A stretch of DNA of 64,000 bases, taken from Streptomyces alanosinicus. Its GTDB lineage: Bacteria; Actinomycetota; Actinomycetes; Streptomycetales; Streptomycetaceae. Of this stretch, positions 50,063 through 58,677 are shown in pieces. The translations under genes and the position numbers were made by a program. The notes beneath the pieces were generated by a model, which was given only the letters and a program-made list of their open reading frames with translations, was not told the DNA's origin and did no database searches. Within the stretch, counting starts at the first letter, position 1, and every line of letters starts with the position of its first letter. The stretch is taken from NCBI RefSeq assembly GCF_014650595.1, contig NZ_BMVG01000008.1, positions 186,001 to 250,000 of the forward strand, read 5' to 3'.

Positions 50063-51853
50063 ATGACGACCACCGCCCGGTCCACCAAACGCAAGCCCGC
50101 CCAGATCGTCGACATGTCATGGGATCCGATCACCCGGATCATCGGCAACCTGGGCATCTACACGAAGATCGACTTCGCCAACCGGGAGGTCGTGGAGTGC
50201 CACAGCACCTCGTCGCTGTTCCGCGGCTATTCGGTGTTCATGAAGGGCAAGGACCCGCGCGACGCGGGCTTCATCACCTCGCGCATCTGCGGTATCTGCG
50301 GCGACAACCACACCACCTGCTCCAACTACGCCCAGCAGATGGCCTACGGCGTGAAGCCGCCGAAGCTGGCCGAGCACATCACCAACCTGGGCGAGGCGGC
50401 GGAGTACATCTTCGACCACACGATCTTCCAGGACAACCTGGTCTTCGTGGACTTCTGCGAGGCGATGGTCAAGGCCACCAACCCCGGGCTCCTGGCCCGC
50501 GCCGAGCGCACGGACGCCCCGCGCGGGGATGTGCACGGCTACCGCACCATCGCCGAGATCATGAAGGCCTTCAACCCCTTCGAGGGTGAGGTCTACAAGG
50601 AGGCGCTGAAGGTCAGCCGGATCACCCGGGAGATGTTCTGCCTGATGGAGGGACGCCATGTGCACCCCTCCACGCTGTACCCGGGCGGCGTCGGCACGAT
50701 GCCGCAGCCGAACACCTTCACCGACTACCTCAGCCGCCTGATGCGCGTCATCGACTTCATCAAGAAGGCGGTGGCGATGAACGACGACGTCTTCGACTTC
50801 TTCTACGAGGCGCTGCCCGGCTACGAGGAGGTCGGCAAGCGCCGCATCCTGCTGGGCTGCTGGGGCGCCTTCCAGAACCCGGACGTCGTCGACTACCGCT
50901 ACGCCACGATGAACGAGTGGGGCCGGGCGATGTATGTCACCCCGGGCGTCGTCGTCGACGGCAAGCTGGTCACCAACAACCTGATCGACATCAACCTCGG
51001 GCTGCGCGTCATGCTGGGCAGCTCGTTCTACGAGGACTGGGTGAACGAGGACCCCTTCGTCACCCACGACCCGCTCGGCAACCCCGTCGACATGCGCCAC
51101 CCGTGGAACCAGACCACGGTCCCGGTGCCGCAGAAACGTGACTTCGACGGCAACTACAGCTGGGTGATGAGCCCGCGCTGGTACCACCCGGACACCGACG
51201 AGCACCTCGCCCTGGACACCGGGGGCGGGCCGCTCGCCCGGCTGTGGTCGACCGCGCTCAGCGGCTTGGTCGACACCCCCTACGTCAAGGCCACCGGCGG
51301 CACCGTGCGCATCACCCTGCCCAAGGGCGAGAAGCTGCCGGAGACGACCCTGGAGTGGAAGATCCCGAAGTGGAGCAACACCCTCGAACGGGACCGCGCC
51401 CGGCCGTACTTCATCGCCTACGCCGCCGCCATGGCCCTGCAGTTCCTGGAGGAGGCCATGGGGATGCTGCGCAGCGGCGACACCAAGGTCTACGAGAACT
51501 TCGAGGTGCCGGACGAGTCGATCGGCTGCGGCTTCCACGAGGCGGTCCGCGGTGTCCTCTCCCACCACCTGGTGATCCGGGACAAGAAGATCGCCAACTA
51601 CCACCCGTACCCGCCCACCCCGTGGAACGCCAGCCCCCGCGACATCTACGGCACCCCGGGCCCGTACGAGGACGCCGTCCAGGGCCAGCCGATCTTCGAG
51701 GAGAACGGTCCGGACGACTTCAAGGGTGTCGACATCATGCGTACCGTGCGCAGCTTCGACCCGTGTCTGCCCTGTGGTGTGCACATGTACGTCGGCAAGG
51801 GCAAGACGCTGTCCACGGTGCACTCGCCCACGTACGGGGCGAACCATGGCTGA
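50063..51853 (+). CDS. hhyL: [NiFe]-hydrogenase large subunit (group 1h, high-affinity)
   Basis: The 596-residue catalytic subunit binds the NiFe(CN)2CO site through four cysteines. L1 is RICGICGDNHTTCS with Cys76 and Cys79; L2 is DPCLPCGVH with Cys568 and Cys571. After His574 there is a 22-residue tail (ending GANHG), the usual peptide removed by a maturation endopeptidase after nickel insertion. It reacts H2 to protons and electrons, scavenging atmospheric or trace H2 for respiration. GGGGCAGTACCGC-type leader precedes the ATG at 50063. The next gene overlaps its end by 8 nt. Confidence 0.96.
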   Translation: MTTTARSTKRKPAQIVDMSWDPITRIIGNLGIYTKIDFANREVVECHSTSSLFRGYSVFMKGKDPRDAGFITSRICGICGDNHTTCSNYAQQMAYGVKPPKLAEHITNLGEAAEYIFDHTIFQDNLVFVDFCEAMVKATNPGLLARAERTDAPRGDVHGYRTIAEIMKAFNPFEGEVYKEALKVSRITREMFCLMEGRHVHPSTLYPGGVGTMPQPNTFTDYLSRLMRVIDFIKKAVAMNDDVFDFFYEALPGYEEVGKRRILLGCWGAFQNPDVVDYRYATMNEWGRAMYVTPGVVVDGKLVTNNLIDINLGLRVMLGSSFYEDWVNEDPFVTHDPLGNPVDMRHPWNQTTVPVPQKRDFDGNYSWVMSPRWYHPDTDEHLALDTGGGPLARLWSTALSGLVDTPYVKATGGTVRITLPKGEKLPETTLEWKIPKWSNTLERDRARPYFIAYAAAMALQFLEEAMGMLRSGDTKVYENFEVPDESIGCGFHEAVRGVLSHHLVIRDKKIANYHPYPPTPWNASPRDIYGTPGPYEDAVQGQPIFEENGPDDFKGVDIMRTVRSFDPCLPCGVHMYVGKGKTLSTVHSPTYGANHG

Positions 51854-52409
51854 CGCCGTCCGGCTGTCCGACCCGGCGGTCGAGGCGCGGCTCGCCCGGC
51901 TCGACGAGGTGCTGGCGGAGCTGGAGTCGGCGGCGGCCCCGGCGCTGGAGGCGGTGTCCCTGCTGACCGAGGTCTACGGCGAGGCGCTGGCCCGGGTGCT
52001 GGACGGCGCCGACGCGCCGCTGCGGGAACGGCTCGCTGAGGACGAGCTGCTCGGGCATCTGCTGGTGCTGCACGCGATCCATCCCGAGCCGGCCGAGCGC
52101 CGGGCCGCCCGTGCGGTGGAACGGCTGCGGCCGGCGGTGCGCAAGCTCGGCGGCGACCTGGCGTGGGCCGGGGTGGAGGGGCGGGTCGCCCGGGTCCGGC
52201 TGAGCACGGGCGGGAAGTGCGGGTCCGGCTGCGGCGGCGGGTCCGGCGACGCCATGGCGGCCGTCCGGGCCGCGGTGCTGGCCGTGGCACCGGAGCTGAC
52301 GGCGGTGGAGCAGCTGACGGAGCCGGCCGGGCGCCGTGCGGCACCGGCGTTCGTGCCGCTGACCACGCTCACCCACCGGGCCCCGGCGCGGCCGCAAGGG
52401 GCGCGATGA
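51846..52409 (+). CDS. NifU-like C-terminal-domain protein of hydrogenase operon
   Basis: The 187-residue protein has an N-terminal helical part and a C-terminal NifU/Nfu-like domain (VRLSTGGKCGSGCGGGSGDAMAAVRAAVLAVAPELTAVEQL), with Cys-x3-Cys rather than the usual Cys-x2-Cys, a notable change at the cluster-binding motif. It overlaps the large-subunit stop by 8 nt. Fe-S scaffold/delivery for the small subunit is the likely role, as in the mycobacterial group 1h operon; the altered spacing leaves this uncertain. Confidence 0.75.
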   Translation: MADAVRLSDPAVEARLARLDEVLAELESAAAPALEAVSLLTEVYGEALARVLDGADAPLRERLAEDELLGHLLVLHAIHPEPAERRAARAVERLRPAVRKLGGDLAWAGVEGRVARVRLSTGGKCGSGCGGGSGDAMAAVRAAVLAVAPELTAVEQLTEPAGRRAAPAFVPLTTLTHRAPARPQGAR

Positions 52410-52996
52410 CCATGGACGGGGCACTGGCCCGGGTCATCCGTTCCGCGGCGGACCGCGCGGCGGCGGCCGGGACCGAGCGCTGCGAGCTGTGCGCCGCCGT
52501 CCTGGCGGACGGACACCCCCATCTCTACGACACCGATGCCGCCGAGCCGCGGTGTGTGTGCCGGGCGTGCTCGGTGCTGTTCGCCGGGGCGGAGGCGGGC
52601 CGCTACCGGCTCGTGCCGCGGCGCCGGCTGCGGCTGCCGCCGGTGGACACCTCGGTGCTGGGCGTGCCGGTGGGGCTGGTGTTCTTCGTGCCGCACCCGG
52701 ACGGCACGGTCACCGCGCAGGGCCCGAGCCCTGCGGGCGCCATGCGCTGGGAGGTGGACGCGGCGGCCTGGCAGCGGCTGGCCGGCTCGGTCGCGCAGCT
52801 GAAGTCCATGGCGCCCGATGTGGAGGCGCTTCTCGTGAACACGGTGCGTGGCCTCGACGAACACTGGATCGTGCCGGTCGACGACTGCTACCGCATGATC
52901 GCCCTGGTCCGCCGCGAGTGGCGGGGCCTGTCCGGTGGCGGCGAGGTCTGGTCGGCCGTAGAACAGTTCTTCAGAGAGCTGATCGAACGGTCGTGA
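52406..52996 (+). CDS. DUF5947-like hydrogenase-associated protein
   Basis: The 196-residue protein has a putative four-Cys zinc/rubredoxin-like site near the N-terminus (ERCELCAAVL ... RCVCRACSVLF), followed by a beta-rich middle part and a C-terminal acidic/aromatic segment (DDCYRMIALVRREW). Its ATG overlaps the previous stop (ATGA). Such proteins belong to the conserved actinobacterial hydrogenase operon. An electron-transfer or metal-insertion role is possible but not shown. Confidence 0.72.
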   Translation: MTMDGALARVIRSAADRAAAAGTERCELCAAVLADGHPHLYDTDAAEPRCVCRACSVLFAGAEAGRYRLVPRRRLRLPPVDTSVLGVPVGLVFFVPHPDGTVTAQGPSPAGAMRWEVDAAAWQRLAGSVAQLKSMAPDVEALLVNTVRGLDEHWIVPVDDCYRMIALVRREWRGLSGGGEVWSAVEQFFRELIERS

Positions 52997-53017
52997 GACC
53001 CGGAAGGGAGAACCGGC

Positions 53018-53224
53018 ATGGGCAGCATCCGAGTGGGCCGCCCCCAGGCGAAGCCCGACACGCCGTCCCACGTGCGGGGACTGCACCAGGGCAACCAGGG
53101 CCCGTACAAGCATCAGCCCGGACACCACGTGGACGGCACGTCCGACGCGCGCCGCTCCACCGGTATCCACTCCAGACGGCATGACGCCCTGACGCAGGAC
53201 ATGCCGAACATCTCACCGGGATGA
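53018..53224 (+). CDS. Small His/Arg-rich protein of hydrogenase operon (68 aa)
   Basis: This 68-residue basic protein has seven His and repeats of polar residues (KHQPGHHVDGTSDARR, IHSRRHDAL). No Cys or membrane helix. GGAAGGGAG lies about 8 nt upstream of the ATG at 53018. The position between DUF5947 and hypA and the His content fit a metal-binding or assembly aid. No known family. Confidence 0.6.
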   Translation: MGSIRVGRPQAKPDTPSHVRGLHQGNQGPYKHQPGHHVDGTSDARRSTGIHSRRHDALTQDMPNISPG

Positions 53225-53433
53225 CAGAGCAGAAAGTGACCGTCATGAACATGGGCAGGAGAAGCAGGACCGCGCGAGCGGGGATGTCGGGACGGCAGCT
53301 GCTCATGGCGCAGGCCGTGGTGATCGGCAGCCTCTGCGCCGCTCTGCTCGTCAAGGAGCTCCCGGGCATCATGCGGGAGGTGCGTATCTACCGGATGACC
53401 GGTGGGCTCGGCGCCAACCGCCGCTACCCGTGA
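53221..53433 (+). CDS. Small single-pass membrane protein of hydrogenase operon (DUF6893-like, 70 aa)
   Basis: The 70-residue protein has a basic N-terminus, one hydrophobic helix (LMAQAVVIGSLCAALLV, about residues 28-44) and a basic tail. Its ATG overlaps the previous stop by 4 nt (ATGA). An internal ATG at 53245 is an alternative start. It could anchor the otherwise soluble hydrogenase to the membrane or pass electrons there. Confidence 0.6.
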   Translation: MTEQKVTVMNMGRRSRTARAGMSGRQLLMAQAVVIGSLCAALLVKELPGIMREVRIYRMTGGLGANRRYP

Positions 53434-53440
53434 GCCGCTG

Positions 53441-53782
53441 GTGCACGAGCTGTCGATCGCGACCGCGATCCTGGAACAGGCCGAGGAGATCGCCCGCGCG
53501 GACGGGACGGACCGGGTGACAGCGGTGACCGTCCGGGTCGGCGAGCTGGCCGGTGTCGTGCCGGACGCGCTGCACTTCGCCTTCGAGGTGGCCCGCGACG
53601 GCACGGCGCTCGCCGGGGCCGCGCTGGTCGTGGAGCAGGTGACCGCACTGGCCTGGTGCGACGGGTGTGCCGAGGAGTTCGCCGTCGGCATGCCACCGTT
53701 CTTCTGGTGCCCGTCCTGTGACCGGCCCTCGCAGTGTCTGCGCAGCGGCCGGGAGCTGGAGATCTCGGGCGTGAAGGGGTGA
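53441..53782 (+). CDS. hypA: Hydrogenase maturation nickel chaperone HypA
   Basis: The 113-residue protein starts GTG-CAC-GAG (Met-His-Glu); His2 is the nickel ligand. The zinc site uses Cys73, Cys76 (CDGC) and Cys90, Cys93 (CPSC). It passes nickel to the large subunit together with HypB. It ends the structural operon. The start at 53441 is set by the required MHE N-terminus; the frame is open upstream of it. Confidence 0.93.
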   Translation: MHELSIATAILEQAEEIARADGTDRVTAVTVRVGELAGVVPDALHFAFEVARDGTALAGAALVVEQVTALAWCDGCAEEFAVGMPPFFWCPSCDRPSQCLRSGRELEISGVKG

Positions 53783-53786
53783 ACCG

Positions 53787-53817
53787 GCCCGGCCCCGACC
53801 TGAGGGCGGGGCCGGGC
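53787..53817. terminator. Bidirectional hairpin terminator between hydrogenase operons
   Basis: 11-bp perfect stem GCCCGGCCCCG (53787-53797) and its complement (53807-53817) with a 9-nt loop, between the hypA stop (53782) and the hypE stop (53824). Confidence 0.85.
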
Positions 53818-53823
53818 TGTCGC

Positions 53824-54897
53824 TCAGCAGATGCGGGGCAGTTGCTCACCGAGCGGCAGATCCACCACCCGGGTGCCGCCGAGACCGGTGGCCACGACCA
53901 CCATGCCGGGGTGGTCCTCGACGCACTCCCCGATGATCACCGCGCCCTCGCCCCGCGGATGGGCGCGCATCGCCGCGAGCACGGCCTCGGCGTGCGGCGG
54001 GGGTACAAAGGCGACGAGCCTGCCCTCGTTGGCGACGTACAGCGGGTCCAGGCCGAGGAAGCCGCAGGCGTTCGCGACCTCGTCGGGGACCGGGATGGCC
54101 CGCTCGCGCAGCCGGACCCCGGTGCCGGAGGCGCGGGCGATCTCGTTCAGGGACGCGCCGAGCCCGCCCCGGGTGGGGTCCCGCAGCACATGGATGTCGT
54201 TCGTGACCGCCAGCATGGCCGCCACGAGGTCCGCCAGCGGCGCGGTGTCCGAGACGATCTCGACGCCGAACTCCAGGCCCTCGCGGACGCTCATGACGGC
54301 CACGCCGTGCAGCCCGATGGGGCCGCTGACGATGACGGCGTCGCCGGGCCGGGCCCGCTGCGGGCGGATGTCGACTCCGTCCGGTACGAGGCCGACGCCG
54401 GCGGTGGTGACGTAGACACCGTCGCCGTGCCCGGACTCCACCACCTTGGTGTCGCCGGTGGCGATGACGACACCCGCGGCTTCGGCGGCCGCGCCGACGG
54501 CGCGGGCGACCCGGCCGACGACGTCCAGCGCCACGCCCTCTTCCAGGACGAAGGCGATGGACAGATATGCGGGGCGGGCGCCGCTCATCGCCAGGTCGTT
54601 CACCGTGCCGTTGACGGCGAGGTCGCCGACGCTGCCGCCGGGGAAGAACAGCGGGCGCACGACGTAGGAGTCGGTGGAGAAGGCCAGCCGGGCGCCGCCG
54701 AGGCCGAGGACCGCCGAGTCGGTGAGGGCGGCCAGGGTGGGGTTGCCGTAGGCGGGGGCGAAGATCTGCTCGATCAGTTCCGCGGACAGGGCACCGCCGC
54801 CGCCGTGGCCCATCACGACGACCGGCTGGTCGCGCAGGGGGGCGGGGCAGGTCCAGTTCGCGGGGTCGACGGCCGCTTCGGCAGCGAGGTCAGCCAA
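53824..54897 (-). CDS. hypE: Hydrogenase expression/formation protein HypE
   Basis: The 357-residue PurM-like ATPase dehydrates the carbamoyl group on its C-terminal cysteine to make the thiocyanate precursor of the Fe-bound cyanide. The sequence ends in PRIC (Cys357), the family hallmark. ATP-binding signatures include VMGHGGGG, STDSYVV, DLAVNGTVNDLAMSGA. The start is TTG 54897, overlapping the hypD stop by 8 nt, with GAGGAG upstream. Last gene of the minus-strand operon. Confidence 0.94.
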   Translation of the reverse strand: MADLAAEAAVDPANWTCPAPLRDQPVVVMGHGGGGALSAELIEQIFAPAYGNPTLAALTDSAVLGLGGARLAFSTDSYVVRPLFFPGGSVGDLAVNGTVNDLAMSGARPAYLSIAFVLEEGVALDVVGRVARAVGAAAEAAGVVIATGDTKVVESGHGDGVYVTTAGVGLVPDGVDIRPQRARPGDAVIVSGPIGLHGVAVMSVREGLEFGVEIVSDTAPLADLVAAMLAVTNDIHVLRDPTRGGLGASLNEIARASGTGVRLRERAIPVPDEVANACGFLGLDPLYVANEGRLVAFVPPPHAEAVLAAMRAHPRGEGAVIIGECVEDHPGMVVVATGLGGTRVVDLPLGEQLPRIC

Positions 54898-56035
54898 CGC
54901 TGTTCAGCTCCTCTTGGGGAATGCGGGACCCCTTCGGGGCCGGGCCGTCGGTCATCCGCCGGTACAGGTGGTAGGCCGCGCAGGCGCCCTCGCTGGAGAC
55001 CATGGTGGCGCCGAGCGGGGTGCGCGGGGTGCAGGCCGTGCCGAAGGCCTCGCACTCGGTGGGCTTGATCAGGCCCTGGAGCACCTCGCCGGCCCGGCAC
55101 ACGGCGGGTTCCTCGGTGCGGATCCCGGTGACGTCGAAGCGGATCTCCGCGTCATGGGCGCGGTAGGCCTCGGACAGCCGCCAGCCGCTGGCGGGGATGC
55201 GGCCGATGCCGCGCCAGTTGCGGTCGGTGACCTCGAAGACGTCCTCCAGCATGCGCAGCGCCGCCGGGTTGCCCCGCTCGCGCACGGCGCGCGGGTAGGC
55301 GTTCTCCACCCGGTACTCGCCGCGCTCCAGCTGGTGGACGGCGCGGCGGATGCCCTCCAGGATGTCCAGCGGCTCGAAGCCGGTCACGACGACCGGCACC
55401 CGGTGTCGCTCGGCCAGCTCCGGGTACTCGGTGGTGCCCATCACGCTGCACACGTGCCCGGCGGCGAGGAAGCCCTGAACCCGGCATTCCGGCGCGGTCA
55501 TGATGGCCTCCATCGCGGGTGGCACCCGGACGTGGGAGACCAGCAGGCTGAAGTTGTCGACGCCGAGCCGGCGGGCCTGGTGGACGGCCATGGCGTTGGC
55601 GGGGGCGGTCGTCTCGAAGCCGATGGCGAAGAACACGACCTGCCGGTCCGGGTGCTTGCGGGCGAGTTCGAGCGCGTCCAGCGGCGAGTACACCACGCGT
55701 ACGTCACCGCCCTCGCCCTTGACCCGGAACAGGTCCCGGTCGGTGCCGGGCACCCGCAGCATGTCCCCGAAGGAGCAGAAGATCACCTCGGGGCGGGCGG
55801 CGATCTCCAGGGCCTTGTCGATGACGTCGAGCGGTGTGACACACACCGGGCAGCCGGGACCGTGGATCAACTCGACCTGCTCCGGCAGGAGTTGGTCGAT
55901 GCCGTGGCGGATGATGGAGTGGGTCTGGCCGCCGCACACCTCCATCAGTGCCCAGGGGCGGGTGACCGTGGCGTGGATCTCGTCCAGCAGCCGGCGGGCC
56001 AGGGCGGGGTCGTTGAACTCGTCGATGTACTTCAC
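54890..56035 (-). CDS. hypD: Hydrogenase maturation protein HypD
   Basis: The 381-residue Fe-S scaffold has Cys34 in EVCGGQTHS, the redox pair GPGCPVCVTP (Cys62, Cys65) and GFETTAP (about residue 150). The C-terminal Fe-S cysteines are in PAVCRAGEVL ... ECEAFGTACTPR and GACAAY. With HypC it holds the Fe(CN)2CO intermediate. The start overlaps hypC stop by 4 nt. Confidence 0.95.
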   Translation of the reverse strand: MKYIDEFNDPALARRLLDEIHATVTRPWALMEVCGGQTHSIIRHGIDQLLPEQVELIHGPGCPVCVTPLDVIDKALEIAARPEVIFCSFGDMLRVPGTDRDLFRVKGEGGDVRVVYSPLDALELARKHPDRQVVFFAIGFETTAPANAMAVHQARRLGVDNFSLLVSHVRVPPAMEAIMTAPECRVQGFLAAGHVCSVMGTTEYPELAERHRVPVVVTGFEPLDILEGIRRAVHQLERGEYRVENAYPRAVRERGNPAALRMLEDVFEVTDRNWRGIGRIPASGWRLSEAYRAHDAEIRFDVTGIRTEEPAVCRAGEVLQGLIKPTECEAFGTACTPRTPLGATMVSSEGACAAYHLYRRMTDGPAPKGSRIPQEELNSVG

Positions 56036-56322
56036 CGGGCCTCACTCCCGCTCTCCTGCCGGGCCGCCTGTTCCCAGGCGTCCCCGAACTCCTCGTCCAG
56101 CAGCCCCAGTTGCTCGAACAGCTCCAGGGAGGCCCGTGCCGACTCCTCGTCCAGGCGCTGGAGGGCGAAGCCGACGTGGACGATGACGTACTCCCCCACC
56201 CGGACGTCGGGCAGATACTCCAGGCACGCCTGTTTGCGCACCCCGCCGAAGTCGATCAGCCCGGTCCTGGGGTCGGCACGATGGTCGATGGACACGACCT
56301 TGCCGGGCACGGCCAGACACAT
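56032..56322 (-). CDS. hypC: Hydrogenase maturation chaperone HypC
   Basis: The 96-residue protein begins MCLAVPGKVVSI; Cys2 binds the iron complex. It has a beta-barrel followed by a helical C-terminus (EYVIVHVGFALQRLDEESA). It carries Fe(CN)2CO to the large subunit with HypD. The stop of hypF lies 3 nt upstream of it in transcription order. Confidence 0.95.
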   Translation of the reverse strand: MCLAVPGKVVSIDHRADPRTGLIDFGGVRKQACLEYLPDVRVGEYVIVHVGFALQRLDEESARASLELFEQLGLLDEEFGDAWEQAARQESGSEAR

Positions 56323-56325
56323 GGG

Positions 56326-58677
56326 TCACTCCGTCTCGTGGTTGTTTGCGGTTCCCGCGACCATGAGCTGACCGAGCGCCAGCCCTCCGTCGTTCGGGGG
56401 GACTTCACGGTGCCGCAGGACGGCGAAACCGGCCCCGGTGAGCAGCGTCGCGCTCTCCTCCTCCAGCAGCGCGTTGGCGAAGACACCTCCGGTGAGGGCG
56501 ACGGTGTTCAGGCCGGTCGCCGCGCGGGCGCGCCGGCAGATCTCGGCGACCGCGCGGGCGACGCCCCGGTGGAAGCGTGCCGCGAGGACGGGTGCGGGGG
56601 TGCCGCGCCGGCGATCGGCGAGCAGGGCCCTCAGCATCGCGGCGGGGTCGCAGGTGAGGACGTGCGCACCGGTGAGGTCGAAGGGGTACGCCTCGGTGTC
56701 GGCGTCCTGGGCCCGAAGTGCCGCCGCCTCCAGTTCCATCGCGGCCTGTGCCTCGTACCCGGCGCGGTGGCACACCCCGGCCAGCGAGGACACGGCGTCG
56801 AAGAGGCGCCCCATGCTGGAGGTCGCCACGCAGGCCACCTGCCGGGTCAACTGCCTGCACAGCACGGTGCGTTCGGATTCGGTGCAGGCCAGGACACTCG
56901 GCAGGTCCGGCTCCCACGGCAGCCCGGCCGCCCACAGCCGGGCGAGCGCCAGCCGGCAGGGGTTGGCCACGCCGGCGTCGCCGCCGGGCAGCGGGGCGGG
57001 GGTGAGGTGGGCGAAGCGCCGGTAGCCGCGGTAGTCGGCGAGCAGGACCTCGCCGCCCCACACGGTGGCGTCGTCGCCGTATCCGGTGCCGTCGAAGGCG
57101 ACGCCGATCACCGGGGTGGTGCCGTCCAGGCCCTGCTCGGCCATCGCGGAGGCGATGTGGGCGTGGTGGTGCTGCACCGACGTCGGCGCCCGGCGGCCGA
57201 GCTGGGCCGCTCGGCGGCGGGCCCAGGCCGTCGAGTGGTAGCCCGGGTGCCGGTCGGCGGCCACCTGCCGGGGGCTGACGCCGGTCAGCCGGGTGAGGTG
57301 CCGTTCGGCCCGTGCCGCGGCCTCCAGGGTCGCCAGGTCGCCCATGTCGCCGATGTGCGGCCCGAACCAGGCGTTGAAGCCCTCGCCCAGACACAGGGCG
57401 TTCTTCAGGTCGCCGCCGACCGCGAGCACGGGCGGCACGGGGACCGGCAGCCTGAGCGGGCGCGGCACATAGCCGCGGGAGCGCCGGAGGACCTGTTCGG
57501 TGCCGTCCGCACGGACCCGCAGCAGGGAGTCGTCGCACGGCGCGGCGATGGGCCGGTCGTGGGCGAGCCAGGCGTCGGCCAGCCCGGCGAGCCGGGCCAG
57601 GGCCTCGGCGTCGTCGGTGACGATGGGTTCGCCGGAGCGGTTGCCGCTCGTCATGACCAGCGCCCGGGGGCCGGGCGGATCGCCGGGCAGCCCGAACAGC
57701 AGGGTGTGGACGGGGGTGTAGGGCAGCATCACGCCCACGTAGGGGCTGCCCGGGCAGACCTGGTCGGCGAGTCGGAGGCCGTCGCGCCCGGTGCGGCGGC
57801 GCAGCAGCACGATGGGGCGGCGGGCGCTGGTCAGGGCGGCCCGTTCGGCGGCGGACAGGACCGCGAGGCGCTCGGCGGTGGCGGGATCCGGGCACATCAC
57901 CGCGAAGGCCTTGCCGCCCCGTTCCTTGCGGCCGCGCAGGGTGGCCACGGCCCGCTCGTCGGTGGCGTCGCAGGCCAGGTGGTAGCCGCCGACCCCCTTG
58001 ACGGCGAGGATCCGGCCGGCGGCCAGCAGCGCGCGGGCCGTGGCGAGGGCGTTCGCGTCCCGTGCCGGGCGCAGGCCGCCCAGGGCCGGGGTCAAGGTGA
58101 GCCGGGGCCCGCAGTCGGGGCAGGCGACCGGCTGGGCGTGGAAGCGCCGGTCGGCGGGGGCGCCGTACTCGCCGGAGCAGGCCGGGCACATCGGGAAGCC
58201 GGCCATGGTGGTGGCCGCGCGGTCGTACGGCATCGCGGTGGCGATGGTGAAGCGCGGCCCGCAGTGGGTGCAGGTGACGAACGGGTGCCGGTGCCGGCGG
58301 TCGGCGGGATCGGCGAGTTCGCGCAGGCAGTCGGCGCAGGTCGCGGTGTCCGGCGGCAGCTGGGTGCGGCCCTGGGCCCGCTCCGTGGAGCGGATCACGA
58401 AGGGGCCGTCGTCGCCGGTGGCGGGCACGTCCTCGCCGGCGATGCCGCTCACGGTGGCCAGCGGCGGGGGGTGTTCGGTCAGTGCGGCGCAGAACCGGTC
58501 GATCCCGTGCGCCGGGCCCTCGACCTCGACGATCACGCCGTCGCCGGTGTTGCCGACGAACCCGGCGAGGCCCAGGCCCGCGGCGAGGCGGTGCACATAG
58601 GGCCGGAAGCCGACGCCCTGCACGGTTCCCCGCACGGTGAGCCGGCGGCGTACGAGGCCGGTGGCCGGGGCGGTCAT
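56326..58677 (-). CDS. hypF: Carbamoyltransferase HypF
   Basis: The 783-residue protein has an acylphosphatase domain (VQGVGFRPYVHRLA, residues 17-30), two Cys4 zinc fingers (CADCLRELADP ... CTHCGPRFT and CPACSGEYG ... ACPDCGPR), a YrdC-like domain (VKGVGGYHLACDA), and a Kae1-like kinase/carbamoyltransferase domain (VQHHHAHIASAMAEQG). It makes carbamoyl-HypE from carbamoyl phosphate and ATP. ATGA overlap with hypB. Confidence 0.96.
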   Translation of the reverse strand: MTAPATGLVRRRLTVRGTVQGVGFRPYVHRLAAGLGLAGFVGNTGDGVIVEVEGPAHGIDRFCAALTEHPPPLATVSGIAGEDVPATGDDGPFVIRSTERAQGRTQLPPDTATCADCLRELADPADRRHRHPFVTCTHCGPRFTIATAMPYDRAATTMAGFPMCPACSGEYGAPADRRFHAQPVACPDCGPRLTLTPALGGLRPARDANALATARALLAAGRILAVKGVGGYHLACDATDERAVATLRGRKERGGKAFAVMCPDPATAERLAVLSAAERAALTSARRPIVLLRRRTGRDGLRLADQVCPGSPYVGVMLPYTPVHTLLFGLPGDPPGPRALVMTSGNRSGEPIVTDDAEALARLAGLADAWLAHDRPIAAPCDDSLLRVRADGTEQVLRRSRGYVPRPLRLPVPVPPVLAVGGDLKNALCLGEGFNAWFGPHIGDMGDLATLEAAARAERHLTRLTGVSPRQVAADRHPGYHSTAWARRRAAQLGRRAPTSVQHHHAHIASAMAEQGLDGTTPVIGVAFDGTGYGDDATVWGGEVLLADYRGYRRFAHLTPAPLPGGDAGVANPCRLALARLWAAGLPWEPDLPSVLACTESERTVLCRQLTRQVACVATSSMGRLFDAVSSLAGVCHRAGYEAQAAMELEAAALRAQDADTEAYPFDLTGAHVLTCDPAAMLRALLADRRRGTPAPVLAARFHRGVARAVAEICRRARAATGLNTVALTGGVFANALLEEESATLLTGAGFAVLRHREVPPNDGGLALGQLMVAGTANNHETE

